From the NCBI GenBank assembly GCA_029012085.1, contig JAQXLK010000212.1, positions 1 through 39,601 of the forward strand: 39,601 bases of DNA, written 5' to 3'. Positions 18,863 through 29,540 of the stretch are shown here, in pieces. This DNA comes from Clostridiales bacterium (GTDB lineage Bacteria > Bacillota > Clostridia > Lachnospirales > Lachnospiraceae). Position numbers and translations under genes: made by a program. Under the pieces are notes generated by a model. That model saw only the letters and a program-made list of their open reading frames with translations. It was not told where the DNA came from and did not search any database. Every line of letters starts with the position of its first letter. Within the stretch, counting starts at the first letter, position 1.

Positions 18863-20221
18863 GTGATACATCAATATAAGAATAATGGATATAACATCGT
18901 ATTAGATGTGTGCAGTGGTTCTGTTCATGTGGTGGATGACCTTGTATACGATGTGATTGAATTGTATGAAAAACTGAATGTAGAAGAGATTGTTAAGAAG
19001 CTTCCACAGTACCCGGCAGAGGATATCCGGGAGGCCTGTGAGGAGATTGAGCAATTGAAGGAAGCAGGTCAGCTCTTTACAGAAGATACCTATAAGGATG
19101 CAATTATTGACTTCAAAAAACGCAAAACAGTAGTAAAAGCATTGTGTCTTCATATTGCGCATGACTGTAATCTTGCCTGCAGATATTGTTTTGCAGAAGA
19201 AGGCGAGTATCATGGTGACCGATCCCTGATGAGTTTTGAAGTTGGTAAGAAAGCATTGGACTTTTTGATTGAAAACTCTGGAAACAGAGTGAATCTGGAA
19301 GTGGATTTCTTTGGCGGAGAGCCACTGATGAATTTCCAGGTGGTAAAAGATTTGGTTGCCTATGGAAGAAGCCAGGAAAAAGAGCATAATAAAAAGTTCC
19401 GTTTCACACTTACCACCAATGGTATGTTGTTAAATGATGATATAATGGAGTTTGCCAACAAAGAGATGGCAAATGTTGTTTTAAGCATTGATGGACGAAA
19501 AGAAGTTCATGATTTTATGCGTCCGACCAGGAATGGAAAGGGAAGCTATGATCTGATTATTGATAAGTTCAAAAAGATGGCAGAACTTCGTAACCAGACA
19601 AATTATTATGTCAGAGGAACCTTTACCCATCACAATCTGGATTTTTCAAAGGATGTACTGCATTTAGCAGATATGGGCTTTAAACAAATCTCAGCAGAGC
19701 CGGTGGTTGCGCCGGAGGATGCAGATTATGCCATCACAGAGGCAGATTTGCCAAAGCTTTTTGAAGAATACGATTTGCTGGCAAAAGAGATGGTTAAGAG
19801 AGAAAAGGAAGGAAATGGATTTAATTTCTTCCATTTTATGATAGATATGACGGGAGGTCCTTGTCTTTATAAGCGGCTTTCCGGATGTGGTTCCGGTACA
19901 GAGTATTTAGCAGTTACTCCTTGGGGAGATTTGTATCCGTGTCATCAGTTTGTGGGCATGGAGGAGTTCAAACTGGGAAATGTAGATACCGGAATTGAAA
20001 AAACAGAGCTTGTGGATGAATTTAAGCTTTGTAATGTCTATGCGAAAGACAAGTGTAGAGATTGTTTTGCAAGATTCTATTGCAGTGGCGGCTGTGCTGC
20101 GAATTCTTACAATTTCCATGGCAATTTATTAGATGCCTATGACATTGGATGTGAGTTGGAACGTAAGAGAGTAGAATGTGCAATTATGATAAAAGCTGCA
20201 TTAGCAGAAGAAGGAGAGTAA
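18863..20221 (+). CDS. scfB: Radical SAM/SPASM thioether cross-link-forming SCIFF peptide maturase
   Basis: GTG start at 18863 (MIHQYKNNGYNIVLDVCSGSVHVVDD) after gaaggag; radical SAM HIAHDCNLACRYCFA; SPASM Cys cluster CHQF...CRDCFARFYCSGGCAAN. Confidence 0.95.
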   Translation: MIHQYKNNGYNIVLDVCSGSVHVVDDLVYDVIELYEKLNVEEIVKKLPQYPAEDIREACEEIEQLKEAGQLFTEDTYKDAIIDFKKRKTVVKALCLHIAHDCNLACRYCFAEEGEYHGDRSLMSFEVGKKALDFLIENSGNRVNLEVDFFGGEPLMNFQVVKDLVAYGRSQEKEHNKKFRFTLTTNGMLLNDDIMEFANKEMANVVLSIDGRKEVHDFMRPTRNGKGSYDLIIDKFKKMAELRNQTNYYVRGTFTHHNLDFSKDVLHLADMGFKQISAEPVVAPEDADYAITEADLPKLFEEYDLLAKEMVKREKEGNGFNFFHFMIDMTGGPCLYKRLSGCGSGTEYLAVTPWGDLYPCHQFVGMEEFKLGNVDTGIEKTELVDEFKLCNVYAKDKCRDCFARFYCSGGCAANSYNFHGNLLDAYDIGCELERKRVECAIMIKAALAEEGE

Positions 20222-20225
20222 AAAG

Positions 20226-22466
20226 ATGAAGAAGGCAAAGAGAAACAGTGTGCTGACCATATTGGTATTTATTTTAGCGTTGGCACTGGGTGCTTTCACC
20301 ACAGTAAAGGGACTTGGGAAACACCATATTGGTGCAGCAGAGAATATTATTTTAGGTCTTGATTTGGCAGGTGGTGTAAGTATCACTTATGAAATTGAGG
20401 AAAAAGATGCAACAGATCAGGAGATTTCTGATACAAGAACACGTTTACAGCAGCGTGCAGATGTATATTCTACAGATAGTAACGTGTATATGGCAGGTTC
20501 TGATCGAATCAGTATTGAGATTCCGGGTGTATCGGATGCAGGTAAGATTTTAGAGGAGCTTGGTAAACCGGGTGCATTGGAATTCTTAGATTCAGAGAAT
20601 TATCAGAAGTTTGTTTCCGGTGAAGAATATGAGGCTTGTGTAACAGGTTCTGATGTAAAGAATGCTGCAGCGGCCATTGATAATTCCGGAACGATTAAGG
20701 AGAATGTAGTTCAGCTTGCATTTAATGATGAAGGAACGAAGAAGTTTGCAGATGCTACATCAGCAAATGTAGGAAAGCCAATTTATATCATTTATGATGG
20801 AGAGGTCGTGTCTGCACCGACAGTTCAGACTGCAATTACAGGCGGACGCGCAGTTATTAATGGTATGGCAGATAGTGAAGAGGCAGAGAAGCTTGCAGAG
20901 ACAATCCGTATCGGTGCACTTCCTGTAACATTGACAGAGTTAAGTTCTAATGAGGTAGGAGCTACATTAGGTAAGGATGCACTTAGTACAACACTGAAGG
21001 CAGGTGCAATTGGACTTGTAATTGTAGCAATTATTATGATTGTGCTTTATCGTCTGCCTGGTTTGGTTTCTGTGTTTGCATTGATTGCATATGTTGTACT
21101 TACACTGTTATGTCTCAATGGATTTAATGCAAGTTTGACTTTACCTGGTCTTGCAGGTATCGTGCTTTCCATTGGTATGGCGGTGGATGCGAATGTCATC
21201 ATTTTCACTCGTATTCAGGAAGAGCTTGGCAATGGCGCGACAGTAAAGAGTGCGATTGACTCAGGTTTTAACAAAGCATTGTCTTCTATTTTAGATAGTA
21301 ACATTACAACCTTAATTGCAGCGGTTGTACTTTATATTATGGGTATCGGAACCATTAAGGGCTTTGCTCTTACATTGGGAATTGGTATTGTGCTTTCCAT
21401 GTTTACTGCATTGGTGGTTACCAAATCCCTGTTAAAGGCTGTATATACATTAGGTCTTCAGGATGCTAAGTATTATGGAAAGAAGAGAGAAGCAACGGTA
21501 CGTGATTATGTGAAATTCAGCCGTATTGCATATATCATTTCCTTTGTTGTAATTGCAGCAGGTTTGATTGCACTTCCGGTTTTCAAGGGAAAGACAGGTA
21601 CTGCACTTAACTATAGTATGGAGTTTACCGGTGGTACTTCTATGACGGTAGATTTTGGTGAGCAGTATGATTTAGAGCGTGCAGAAGAGGAGTTGCTGCC
21701 GGTTGTTGCAGAAGCTGCCGGAGTTTCTACTTCTGAGATTACAGTACAGAATGTAAAAGGAAGCAACCAGATTGTGTTTAAATCTACCGGTCTTAATAAT
21801 GACCAGAGAGATGCTGTAGAAGAAGCACTTCGTAGTAATTTTGATGTAAAAGAATTTGAGATGGAGAATATCAGTGCTACCATCGGTAGTGAGATGCAGC
21901 GTAATGCTATTATTTCCGTTATTATTGCTACTGTTCTTATGTTGTGCTATATCGCATTCCGGTTTAGTGATGTGAAGTTTGGTGCGGCAGCAGTTATCGC
22001 ACTTTTGCATGATGTATTGGTAGTGTTTACGATTTATTCCATTGGAAGACTATCTGTTGGTAATACATTTATTGCATGTATGCTGACAGTAGTTGGTTAT
22101 TCCATTAATGCAACAATTATTATATTTGACCGTATTCGTGAGAATATGACAATAATGAAGGGGAAGGGAGCAACTTATGCAAATATTGTAGATACTTCCA
22201 TTTCCCAGACCTTTACAAGAACGATTTATACTTCACTTACCACTTTTGTAATGGTATTTATTCTGTATATTTTAGGTGTTACATCTATTAAAGAGTTTGC
22301 ACTTACTTTGATGTCTGGTATTATCTGTGGTGCATATTCTTCTGTATGTATTACCGGTCCGTTATGGTATTTGTTTAAAACAAAAGCAGGTAAGAATGAG
22401 ATTGGTTCTGACAAAAAGAGTAATGGTGGAAAGTCATCCAAAAAGCAGAAGACAGAGAATGCATAA
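20226..22466 (+). CDS. secDF: Protein translocase SecDF fusion
   Basis: LGLDLAGGVSITYEI; GMAVDANVIIFTRIQEEL; SecF part with TGGTSMTVDF and VVGYSINATIIIFDRIRENM. Confidence 0.95.
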   Translation: MKKAKRNSVLTILVFILALALGAFTTVKGLGKHHIGAAENIILGLDLAGGVSITYEIEEKDATDQEISDTRTRLQQRADVYSTDSNVYMAGSDRISIEIPGVSDAGKILEELGKPGALEFLDSENYQKFVSGEEYEACVTGSDVKNAAAAIDNSGTIKENVVQLAFNDEGTKKFADATSANVGKPIYIIYDGEVVSAPTVQTAITGGRAVINGMADSEEAEKLAETIRIGALPVTLTELSSNEVGATLGKDALSTTLKAGAIGLVIVAIIMIVLYRLPGLVSVFALIAYVVLTLLCLNGFNASLTLPGLAGIVLSIGMAVDANVIIFTRIQEELGNGATVKSAIDSGFNKALSSILDSNITTLIAAVVLYIMGIGTIKGFALTLGIGIVLSMFTALVVTKSLLKAVYTLGLQDAKYYGKKREATVRDYVKFSRIAYIISFVVIAAGLIALPVFKGKTGTALNYSMEFTGGTSMTVDFGEQYDLERAEEELLPVVAEAAGVSTSEITVQNVKGSNQIVFKSTGLNNDQRDAVEEALRSNFDVKEFEMENISATIGSEMQRNAIISVIIATVLMLCYIAFRFSDVKFGAAAVIALLHDVLVVFTIYSIGRLSVGNTFIACMLTVVGYSINATIIIFDRIRENMTIMKGKGATYANIVDTSISQTFTRTIYTSLTTFVMVFILYILGVTSIKEFALTLMSGIICGAYSSVCITGPLWYLFKTKAGKNEIGSDKKSNGGKSSKKQKTENA

Positions 22467-22541
22467 ACGGGTGCTGTAAGATAATAGGGGGCATGGGAGA
22501 TAATACCATGTCCCTTTAGCACTTATTAGTAGGAGAATATT

Positions 22542-24326
22542 ATGGCAGAACAAAACTGGGTTATTCAGATGAAACGTGCAGATTTTGATGCACTTTCTGA
22601 ACAATTTCATATTGATCCTGTGGTGGCAAGAATTCTGGTAAACCGAGGTGTACCGGAGGATAAATTTGAAAAATTTTTAAATCCAACTGTAGATACCATG
22701 TATAGTCCGTTTTTGATGGAAGATATGAATCAGGCAGTAAGAATTTTGATTCACGACATGGAGGAAGGACATAAGGTCAGAATTATTTCTGATTATGATG
22801 TGGATGGTATTATGTCCAATGTAATTCTTTACAAGGGTTTAAGAAGGGCAGGAATCGTTGCGGATTATGTAGTACCTCACAGAGTAAAGGATGGATATGG
22901 TATTAACGAGGAGATTGTTGAGGCAGCAGCGGCAGAGGGAGTGCACACCATATTAACCTGTGATAACGGAATTGCAGCCGTGGATGCACTTGCAAAAGCA
23001 AAAGAACTTGGACTAACTGTAATTGTTACAGATCATCATGATATTCCTTTTAATATCGAAGATGGAGAAAAACAATATATTTTACCACAGGCAGATGCTA
23101 TTCTGAATCCGAAGAAAGAAACCTGCAGTTACCCATTTAAGGATTTGTGTGGCGCAGGTGTTGCATACAAGCTGGTAGAGGCGTTGTATGAAAAAAGAGA
23201 AATTCCAAAAGAAGAGGTTCAGGCCTATTTGGAATTGGTGGCAATGGCGACAATTTGCGATGTGGTATCCCTTCAGGATGAAAATCGTGTTATCGTTGTA
23301 AACGGATTAAAACAGCTCAATCATACAAGAAACTGTGGATTAAGAGCGTTAATCAGTGCCAATGAATTATCAGATTTGAAGCTGGATGCTTACCATGTTG
23401 GTTTCAGGTTGGGACCTTGTCTGAATGCAGCAGGAAGACTGGAGACGGCGGAGAAAGCCATTGATTTATTGTTAGAAGAAGATACAGGGCTTGCACTTCC
23501 TAAGGCACAGTATATAAAGAGTGTAAATGACGAGAGAAGAGACTTAACAGAACAAGGAGTAGAGCAGGCAGAAGAATATTTACGAAATGCTCCGGAGATG
23601 AAGGTGTTTGTAATTTACCTTCCGGATTGCCATGAAAGTCTGGCAGGGATTATTGCAGGAAGAATTCGTGAAAAATATCATCATCCCGTTCTGGTAGTTG
23701 TGGATGCGAATGAGCAGGGAATGTTAAAGGGTTCCGGGCGTTCCATAGAAGAGTATCAGATGGTGGAGGCACTGCAGGAATGTGATGATATTCTTTCAAA
23801 ATATGGAGGGCATGCAATGGCGGCGGGATTTTCTCTGCCAGCCGAGAATCTGGATTCCTTTACGGCGCGTTTGAATGAAAATTGTGACCTTTTGGAGGAT
23901 GCATTTATTCCGAAGGTTAAGATAGATGTACCAATGCCGATTTCTTATGTTACAGAAGAATTGATTGAAGAGATAGAAGGGCTTGCTCCATTTGGAAAGG
24001 GAAATGAAACGCCGGTGTTTGCACAAAAGGATGTTAATCTGTTATCTGCAAAAATAATGGGAAAAGACCGAAATGTTATTAAATTTACCATGGAGACATC
24101 GGATGGTGCCATGGGAGAGGGCATTTATTTTAATGTTCCTGAAATTACAGAAAATATTATTAATTGGTTTGGGCAGGAAGAATACGATAAGCTGCTTCAT
24201 GGTTGGCTGAATAACGTAGTTCTTAATATTGTGTATTATCCATCTATTAATGAGTTTAATGGTAATAAAACAATACAGTTTCGCATTAAAAGATATTCCA
24301 TGGCAACTGTAAGGGAAATGCTTTAA
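22542..24326 (+). CDS. recJ: Single-stranded-DNA-specific exonuclease RecJ
   Basis: IISDYDVDGIMSN, VTDHHDIP, GGHAMAAGFSL motifs. Confidence 0.95.
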   Translation: MAEQNWVIQMKRADFDALSEQFHIDPVVARILVNRGVPEDKFEKFLNPTVDTMYSPFLMEDMNQAVRILIHDMEEGHKVRIISDYDVDGIMSNVILYKGLRRAGIVADYVVPHRVKDGYGINEEIVEAAAAEGVHTILTCDNGIAAVDALAKAKELGLTVIVTDHHDIPFNIEDGEKQYILPQADAILNPKKETCSYPFKDLCGAGVAYKLVEALYEKREIPKEEVQAYLELVAMATICDVVSLQDENRVIVVNGLKQLNHTRNCGLRALISANELSDLKLDAYHVGFRLGPCLNAAGRLETAEKAIDLLLEEDTGLALPKAQYIKSVNDERRDLTEQGVEQAEEYLRNAPEMKVFVIYLPDCHESLAGIIAGRIREKYHHPVLVVVDANEQGMLKGSGRSIEEYQMVEALQECDDILSKYGGHAMAAGFSLPAENLDSFTARLNENCDLLEDAFIPKVKIDVPMPISYVTEELIEEIEGLAPFGKGNETPVFAQKDVNLLSAKIMGKDRNVIKFTMETSDGAMGEGIYFNVPEITENIINWFGQEEYDKLLHGWLNNVVLNIVYYPSINEFNGNKTIQFRIKRYSMATVREML

Positions 24327-24353
24327 TGAATATAACACAGGAAAAGAAGGTGA

Positions 24354-26627
24354 ATGAGTATGGCAGGATTAATGAACAAGGACAGAGATCTCAGTACCCC
24401 GAAGGATTTTACACCTCCGGAGGAGCTTTATAAGACCTTAATCGAGAAAGTATTGGAATATCGACCGAATACGGATATTTCCATGATTGAAAAAGCATAT
24501 CATATTGCCGATGAAGCGCATAGGGGACAACTGCGCAAATCCGGTGAACCATATATTATGCACCCTCTTTGTGTTGCAATTATTTTAGCAGAGTTAGAGC
24601 TGGATAAGGAGACCATTGTGGCAGGTATTTTACATGATGTAATTGAGGATACCATCATGACGGATGAAGAGATTGAAAAGGAATTCTCTGCTGAAATACT
24701 GCTTTTGGTAGATGGTGTTACAAAGCTGACACAGCTCAATTTCTCACAGGATAAATTGGAGCTGCAGGCAGAAAATCTGCGAAAAATGTTCCTTGCCATG
24801 GCAAAGGATATCCGGGTTATTTTGATTAAGTTAGCAGACCGTCTTCATAATCTTCGAACACTGCAATACCAGTCACCGGCAAAGCAGATTGAGAAAGCAA
24901 GAGAGACAATGGACATTTATTCTCCGATTGCCCATCGTTTAGGTATCAGTAAAATTAAAGTAGAATTGGATGATTTGTCCTTACAGTATCTTGAACCAGA
25001 GAAGTTTAAAGAGTTAAAACAGGAGATTGATGAACGTCTTGAGGAGAGGGAAACCTTTATTGCAGACATTGTGCATGATGTAAAGGAATGTATAGCAGAG
25101 GCGGGCATTGAAGCCGAAATTAGTGGTCGTGTAAAACATTTCTTCAGCATTTACAAAAAAATGGTGAACCAGAATAAGACGTTGGATCAGATTTATGACA
25201 TTTTTGCAGTACGTATTATTGTGGATAGTGTAAGAGATTGTTACGCAGCATTGGGTATCATTCATGAAAAATACAAGCCGATTCCTGGAAGATTTAAAGA
25301 CTATATTGCGATGCCGAAGTCCAATATGTATCAGTCATTGCATACCACGTTGATTAGCAAGAGTGGACAACCTTTTGAGATACAGATTCGTACTTACGAC
25401 ATGCATAAGACAGCGGAATATGGTATCGCTGCCCACTGGAAATATAAAGAGAATTTGAGCGGCTCTGCAAAGGACAAGGAAGAGGAGAAGCTAAGCTGGC
25501 TTCGTCAGATTCTGGAATGGCAGAGAGATACGGAAGATAATAAAGAATTCATGAGTGCGGTGAAGACAGATCTTGACCTCTTTACAGAGCAGGTATACTG
25601 TTTTACACCAAATGGTGATGTTAAGAACCTGCCGGCAGGTTCCACGCCGATTGATTTTGCTTATGCCATTCATTCAGCAGTAGGTAATAAAATGGTAGGT
25701 GCCAGAGTAAATGGCCGCCAGGTGCCGGTAACATATCAGTTACAAAATGGTGACCGGGTAGAGATTGTGACCTCGGGTAATTCAAATGGACCAAGCCGTG
25801 ACTGGCTGACGATTGTGAAATCAGCACAGGCAAAGAATAAGATTAACCAGTGGTTTAAGCAGGAATTTAAAGAAGAAAATATTGTAAGAGGAAAAGAACT
25901 CTTATTACAGTATTGTAAATCAAAGGGATATAATTTCCCGGATTATAATAAGCCGGATATTCAGGCAGAAGTAATTAAAAAGTATAACTTCCAGGATTGG
26001 GACTCCGTATTGGCAGCCATCGGACATGGTGCTTTAAAGGAAGGCCAGGTCATGAATAAAATGATTGAGGTCTATACAAAGGAAGAAAAGGCAAAGATGA
26101 CGGAGGAAGATCTTTTAGAGCAGCTTAACCAGAATGCAGATTATCATCGGTTGAATCGTTCAAAGGGCGGTATCATGGTTCGTGGAATTGATGATGTGGC
26201 TGTCCACTTTTCAAAGTGCTGCTCGCCGGTTCCGGGTGATGAGATAGTGGGCTTTGTAACCAGAGGCCGTGGTATTTCTATCCATCGGACAGACTGTGTG
26301 AATATTGTAGGTATGGGAGATATTGACAGAGGAAGGTTGATTGATGCAGAGTGGCAGGCAGATGCAATGGCAGGAACCAATGCGACGTATTCTTCTGAGA
26401 TTCGAATTTTTGCATCTGACCGTACCGGAATGCTGTTTGATATTTCAAAAGTATTTACAGAAGCAAATATTAATGTGACCGCTATGAACAGTAAGAGTAA
26501 TCATAAGAATGAAAAGGCTACATTTACAGTGTCTTTTGATATTAAGACGGTAGAGCAGTTAAATCATGTGATTGCAAAGCTTCGTATGGTTCCGGGAGTT
26601 ATTGATGTAGAGCGTAGTGTAGGATAG
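24354..26627 (+). CDS. Bifunctional (p)ppGpp synthetase/hydrolase, RelA/SpoT family
   Basis: HD domain HPLCVAIILAELELD...ILHDVIEDT; synthetase SMYQSLHTTLIS; TGS and ACT domains. Confidence 0.95.
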   Translation: MSMAGLMNKDRDLSTPKDFTPPEELYKTLIEKVLEYRPNTDISMIEKAYHIADEAHRGQLRKSGEPYIMHPLCVAIILAELELDKETIVAGILHDVIEDTIMTDEEIEKEFSAEILLLVDGVTKLTQLNFSQDKLELQAENLRKMFLAMAKDIRVILIKLADRLHNLRTLQYQSPAKQIEKARETMDIYSPIAHRLGISKIKVELDDLSLQYLEPEKFKELKQEIDERLEERETFIADIVHDVKECIAEAGIEAEISGRVKHFFSIYKKMVNQNKTLDQIYDIFAVRIIVDSVRDCYAALGIIHEKYKPIPGRFKDYIAMPKSNMYQSLHTTLISKSGQPFEIQIRTYDMHKTAEYGIAAHWKYKENLSGSAKDKEEEKLSWLRQILEWQRDTEDNKEFMSAVKTDLDLFTEQVYCFTPNGDVKNLPAGSTPIDFAYAIHSAVGNKMVGARVNGRQVPVTYQLQNGDRVEIVTSGNSNGPSRDWLTIVKSAQAKNKINQWFKQEFKEENIVRGKELLLQYCKSKGYNFPDYNKPDIQAEVIKKYNFQDWDSVLAAIGHGALKEGQVMNKMIEVYTKEEKAKMTEEDLLEQLNQNADYHRLNRSKGGIMVRGIDDVAVHFSKCCSPVPGDEIVGFVTRGRGISIHRTDCVNIVGMGDIDRGRLIDAEWQADAMAGTNATYSSEIRIFASDRTGMLFDISKVFTEANINVTAMNSKSNHKNEKATFTVSFDIKTVEQLNHVIAKLRMVPGVIDVERSVG

Positions 26628-26650
26628 ATAGATTAGAAAGAGAGAGAAAA

Positions 26651-27295
26651 ATGGCAAATTTGCAGATATTTAGGGAGACGGTAGGGTCTCTTGGAACAAA
26701 TTGTTATGTTTTGGTAAACCATGATATCCGGGAATGTGTAATTTTTGATCCGGGTGATGATGGAGCGGTGTTAAAGCAGCGTATAGATGAAGCAGAATTC
26801 ACACCGAAAGCTATCATTTTGACACATGGACATTTTGACCATATCGGGGCAGTGAAGGAATTGAAAGAGGCATATCAGATTCCGGTGTATTGTTCCAAAG
26901 AGGAGGATGAGAAGATTCTCGGAAAGCTGGAAGGTAATCTTTCTGCCATGTTTGGAAAACCAATGACTTTGCAGGCAGATGAGTTTGTAAGGGATGGAGA
27001 GAAGCTGGAGATTATCGGAACTACCATTACCTGTATTGCAACTCCCGGACATACCATTGGTGGAATGTGTTATTATGTAGAAGAGATTTCATCTGTGATT
27101 GCAGGGGATACCCTGTTTGCCGGTAGTGTGGGAAGAACGGATTTTCCAACGGGAAGCGGAACGCAGCTGTTAAATTCCATTTTGGAGAAGCTTTATACTC
27201 TGCCGGATGAGACGACGGTGTATCCTGGACATATGGACATTACAACAATCGGCTATGAGAAGAAGACGAATATGGCAGTGGGGCCGATGCAATAG
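26651..27295 (+). CDS. MBL-fold metallo-hydrolase (glyoxalase II-like)
   Basis: THGHFDHIG, TPGHTIGG, GDTLFAGSVGRTDFP, YPGH. Confidence 0.93.
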   Translation: MANLQIFRETVGSLGTNCYVLVNHDIRECVIFDPGDDGAVLKQRIDEAEFTPKAIILTHGHFDHIGAVKELKEAYQIPVYCSKEEDEKILGKLEGNLSAMFGKPMTLQADEFVRDGEKLEIIGTTITCIATPGHTIGGMCYYVEEISSVIAGDTLFAGSVGRTDFPTGSGTQLLNSILEKLYTLPDETTVYPGHMDITTIGYEKKTNMAVGPMQ

Positions 27296-27320
27296 TTGAA
27301 AGTTAAGGTTGAGATAATAA

Positions 27321-28796
27321 ATGATATATTTGGAACAAAATGTAGAACTTTACAATAATGATATACGTGCCATGCTGCAGGCATTTTTTGATAATGAGAA
27401 AGTGGTGCTCAAGGAAGAGGGAACAAGGCTTGCCCTGAAAGCAGATTTTGTTATGGACAGAGATGTAGAGACCATGGTAGAGACTGGTGGATATGTAACA
27501 TTTACACTAACGGATGAGGATGGATATGAAGCGTCTAAGACCGTAATGGTAGATTTCATGGATAAGAAATTAGCACGAAATCCATTGAAAGCCGGACTTT
27601 ACAGATTGCTTTCGGATTATACCGGAAAGACTCTGCCATGGGGAAGCATGACCGGTGTCAGGCCAACGAAGGTGGCAACGGAGATGTTAGAACGTGGTGT
27701 GCCGGAAGAACAGATTCATAAGGTATATGCGGATACGTATTTAACCATTGACCAGAAAGCGGATATCTGTATTGAGGTGGCGAAAAAAGAGCAGGAACTT
27801 TTTCAGGGTTTTGAATATGAAGAGGAATATTGTCTTTATATTGGTATTCCGTTTTGTCCCACAAGATGTCTGTATTGTTCCTTTACTTCCTATCCGATAG
27901 GCGCATATCAGGATAAGGTGGACGATTATCTGAATGCTTTGTGCATGGAAATGCAATTTGTGGCACAAGCCAAAGCGTATCGGAATAAGCGTCTGGTAGC
28001 GGTTTATGTGGGAGGCGGGACGCCAAGTGCCCTTTCGGCAGCACAGTTAGATCGTTTGGTAACAGCAATCAGGGAAAACTTTGATATGCAGTATGTGAAG
28101 GAATTCTGTGTGGAATGTGGAAGACCGGACAGCATAACAATGGATAAGCTTGCAGTGCTTAAAAAGCTTGGAGTGGAGAGAATCAGTATTAATCCACAAA
28201 CCATGTCAGATGAGACATTAAAGCTGATTGGTCGTGCGCATAGTGTTGAACAGACGAAGGAAGCATTTTTACTGGCGAGAAAAGCCGGATTCGATAATAT
28301 CAATATGGACATGATTGTGGGATTGCCGGGAGAGGATATTGAGGATGTGAAGCATACCCTTTCTGAAATCAAGGTATTATCGCCGGATAGTCTTACCGTT
28401 CATTCGCTGGCAATTAAACGTGCAGCAAACTTAAATATTGAGATGGAGAAGTATCGGAGCCTCATTAAGGGAAGTACCAATGAAATGTTGCTTGCGGTAG
28501 ATGAATGTGCCAGGGAATTGGAGCTTTATCCATATTATCTGTATCGACAGAAGAACATTCCGGGAAAGCTTGAAAATATTGGCTATGCAGCAAAGGGAAA
28601 AGAATGTTTTTATAACATTTTAATCATGGAGGAAAAAATGGATATCTTGGCACTTGGTGCAGGTGGTTCCTCCAAATTTGTATTCCATAAGGAAAATCGC
28701 ATTGAACGGGTGGAAAATGTGAAGAACGTAGATGAATACATTAGCCGTATTGATGAGATGATAGAGCGTAAGCAAAGGATGTTTGAATGCAGATGA
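27321..28796 (+). CDS. hemZ: HemZ-type coproporphyrinogen dehydrogenase, radical SAM
   Basis: YIGIPFCPTRCLYCSF radical SAM motif; overall HemZ-like architecture. Confidence 0.88.
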   Translation: MIYLEQNVELYNNDIRAMLQAFFDNEKVVLKEEGTRLALKADFVMDRDVETMVETGGYVTFTLTDEDGYEASKTVMVDFMDKKLARNPLKAGLYRLLSDYTGKTLPWGSMTGVRPTKVATEMLERGVPEEQIHKVYADTYLTIDQKADICIEVAKKEQELFQGFEYEEEYCLYIGIPFCPTRCLYCSFTSYPIGAYQDKVDDYLNALCMEMQFVAQAKAYRNKRLVAVYVGGGTPSALSAAQLDRLVTAIRENFDMQYVKEFCVECGRPDSITMDKLAVLKKLGVERISINPQTMSDETLKLIGRAHSVEQTKEAFLLARKAGFDNINMDMIVGLPGEDIEDVKHTLSEIKVLSPDSLTVHSLAIKRAANLNIEMEKYRSLIKGSTNEMLLAVDECARELELYPYYLYRQKNIPGKLENIGYAAKGKECFYNILIMEEKMDILALGAGGSSKFVFHKENRIERVENVKNVDEYISRIDEMIERKQRMFECR

Positions 28797-28891
28797 CTTT
28801 TCAAGTGTTAACAAAGCGGACGCAAATAGCCCTTTTGGAAACTAATTTTTTCAAAGCCAGCGCTGTGCATTGCAAAAGTATGAAAAGTAAT
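28796..28891. repeat. Palindromic dispersed element, copy A
   Basis: ACTTTTCA ... TGAAAAGT termini; shares GTGTTAACAAAGCGGACGC, GCAAATAGCCCTTTTGGAAACTAATTTT and TCAAAGCC with other copies. Confidence 0.8.
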
Positions 28892-28920
28892 GTGGATTAG
28901 ATAGTGGAAGGAGGATTGGC

Positions 28921-29538
28921 ATGATAGAAGTGGACAGGGAAGATGTGGAAGTAGATGGGATATCCGCTTATCTTACAGAGGATTTGAAGACGGAGATTGC
29001 TCATGGTATTGAGGTAAGCCGGCTGGCAGGAATGCTGGCTAAGGAATTAAAACTGGACCCGGAAATGTGTCATGATATTGAGATAGCAGGCATGCTTCAT
29101 GATATTGGAAAGCTTCGTGCCAGTACCTATCTTTATGGTGGAGAGGAAGATACCTTAAATGTTGAGAAGATGAGATATGTGAGGATGCATGCAGGTCTTG
29201 GATACGAGGTGGTTAAAAAAGAGGGATATTCGGACCGGGTGTGTGAGATGATTTTGCACCACCATGAGAATTATGATGGGACCGGTTATCCGGATAATCT
29301 GATTGGAGAGCAAATTCCACTGGGAGCAAGAATCTTGCGGGTATGTGATGTCTTTGTAGCCCTTACTTCGGATCGTCCGTACCGAAAGGCATTTGACAGT
29401 AAGACAGCAGTTGAGCTGCTGATTGAAGAAGTGAGACATTTTGATATGAAGATATTTCTGACCTTTCAGAGTATTGTTCATGATGAAATTGAGCAGAGAG
29501 AGCTGCAAGGCGGAGTGAAGGATAAATTAATCTATTGA
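28921..29538 (+). CDS. HD-domain (HD-GYP-like) phosphohydrolase
   Basis: IAGMLHDIGKL, HHHENYDGTGYPDNLIGEQIPLGARILRVCDVFVALTSDRPYR. Confidence 0.9.
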   Translation: MIEVDREDVEVDGISAYLTEDLKTEIAHGIEVSRLAGMLAKELKLDPEMCHDIEIAGMLHDIGKLRASTYLYGGEEDTLNVEKMRYVRMHAGLGYEVVKKEGYSDRVCEMILHHHENYDGTGYPDNLIGEQIPLGARILRVCDVFVALTSDRPYRKAFDSKTAVELLIEEVRHFDMKIFLTFQSIVHDEIEQRELQGGVKDKLIY

Positions 29539-29540
29539 AG

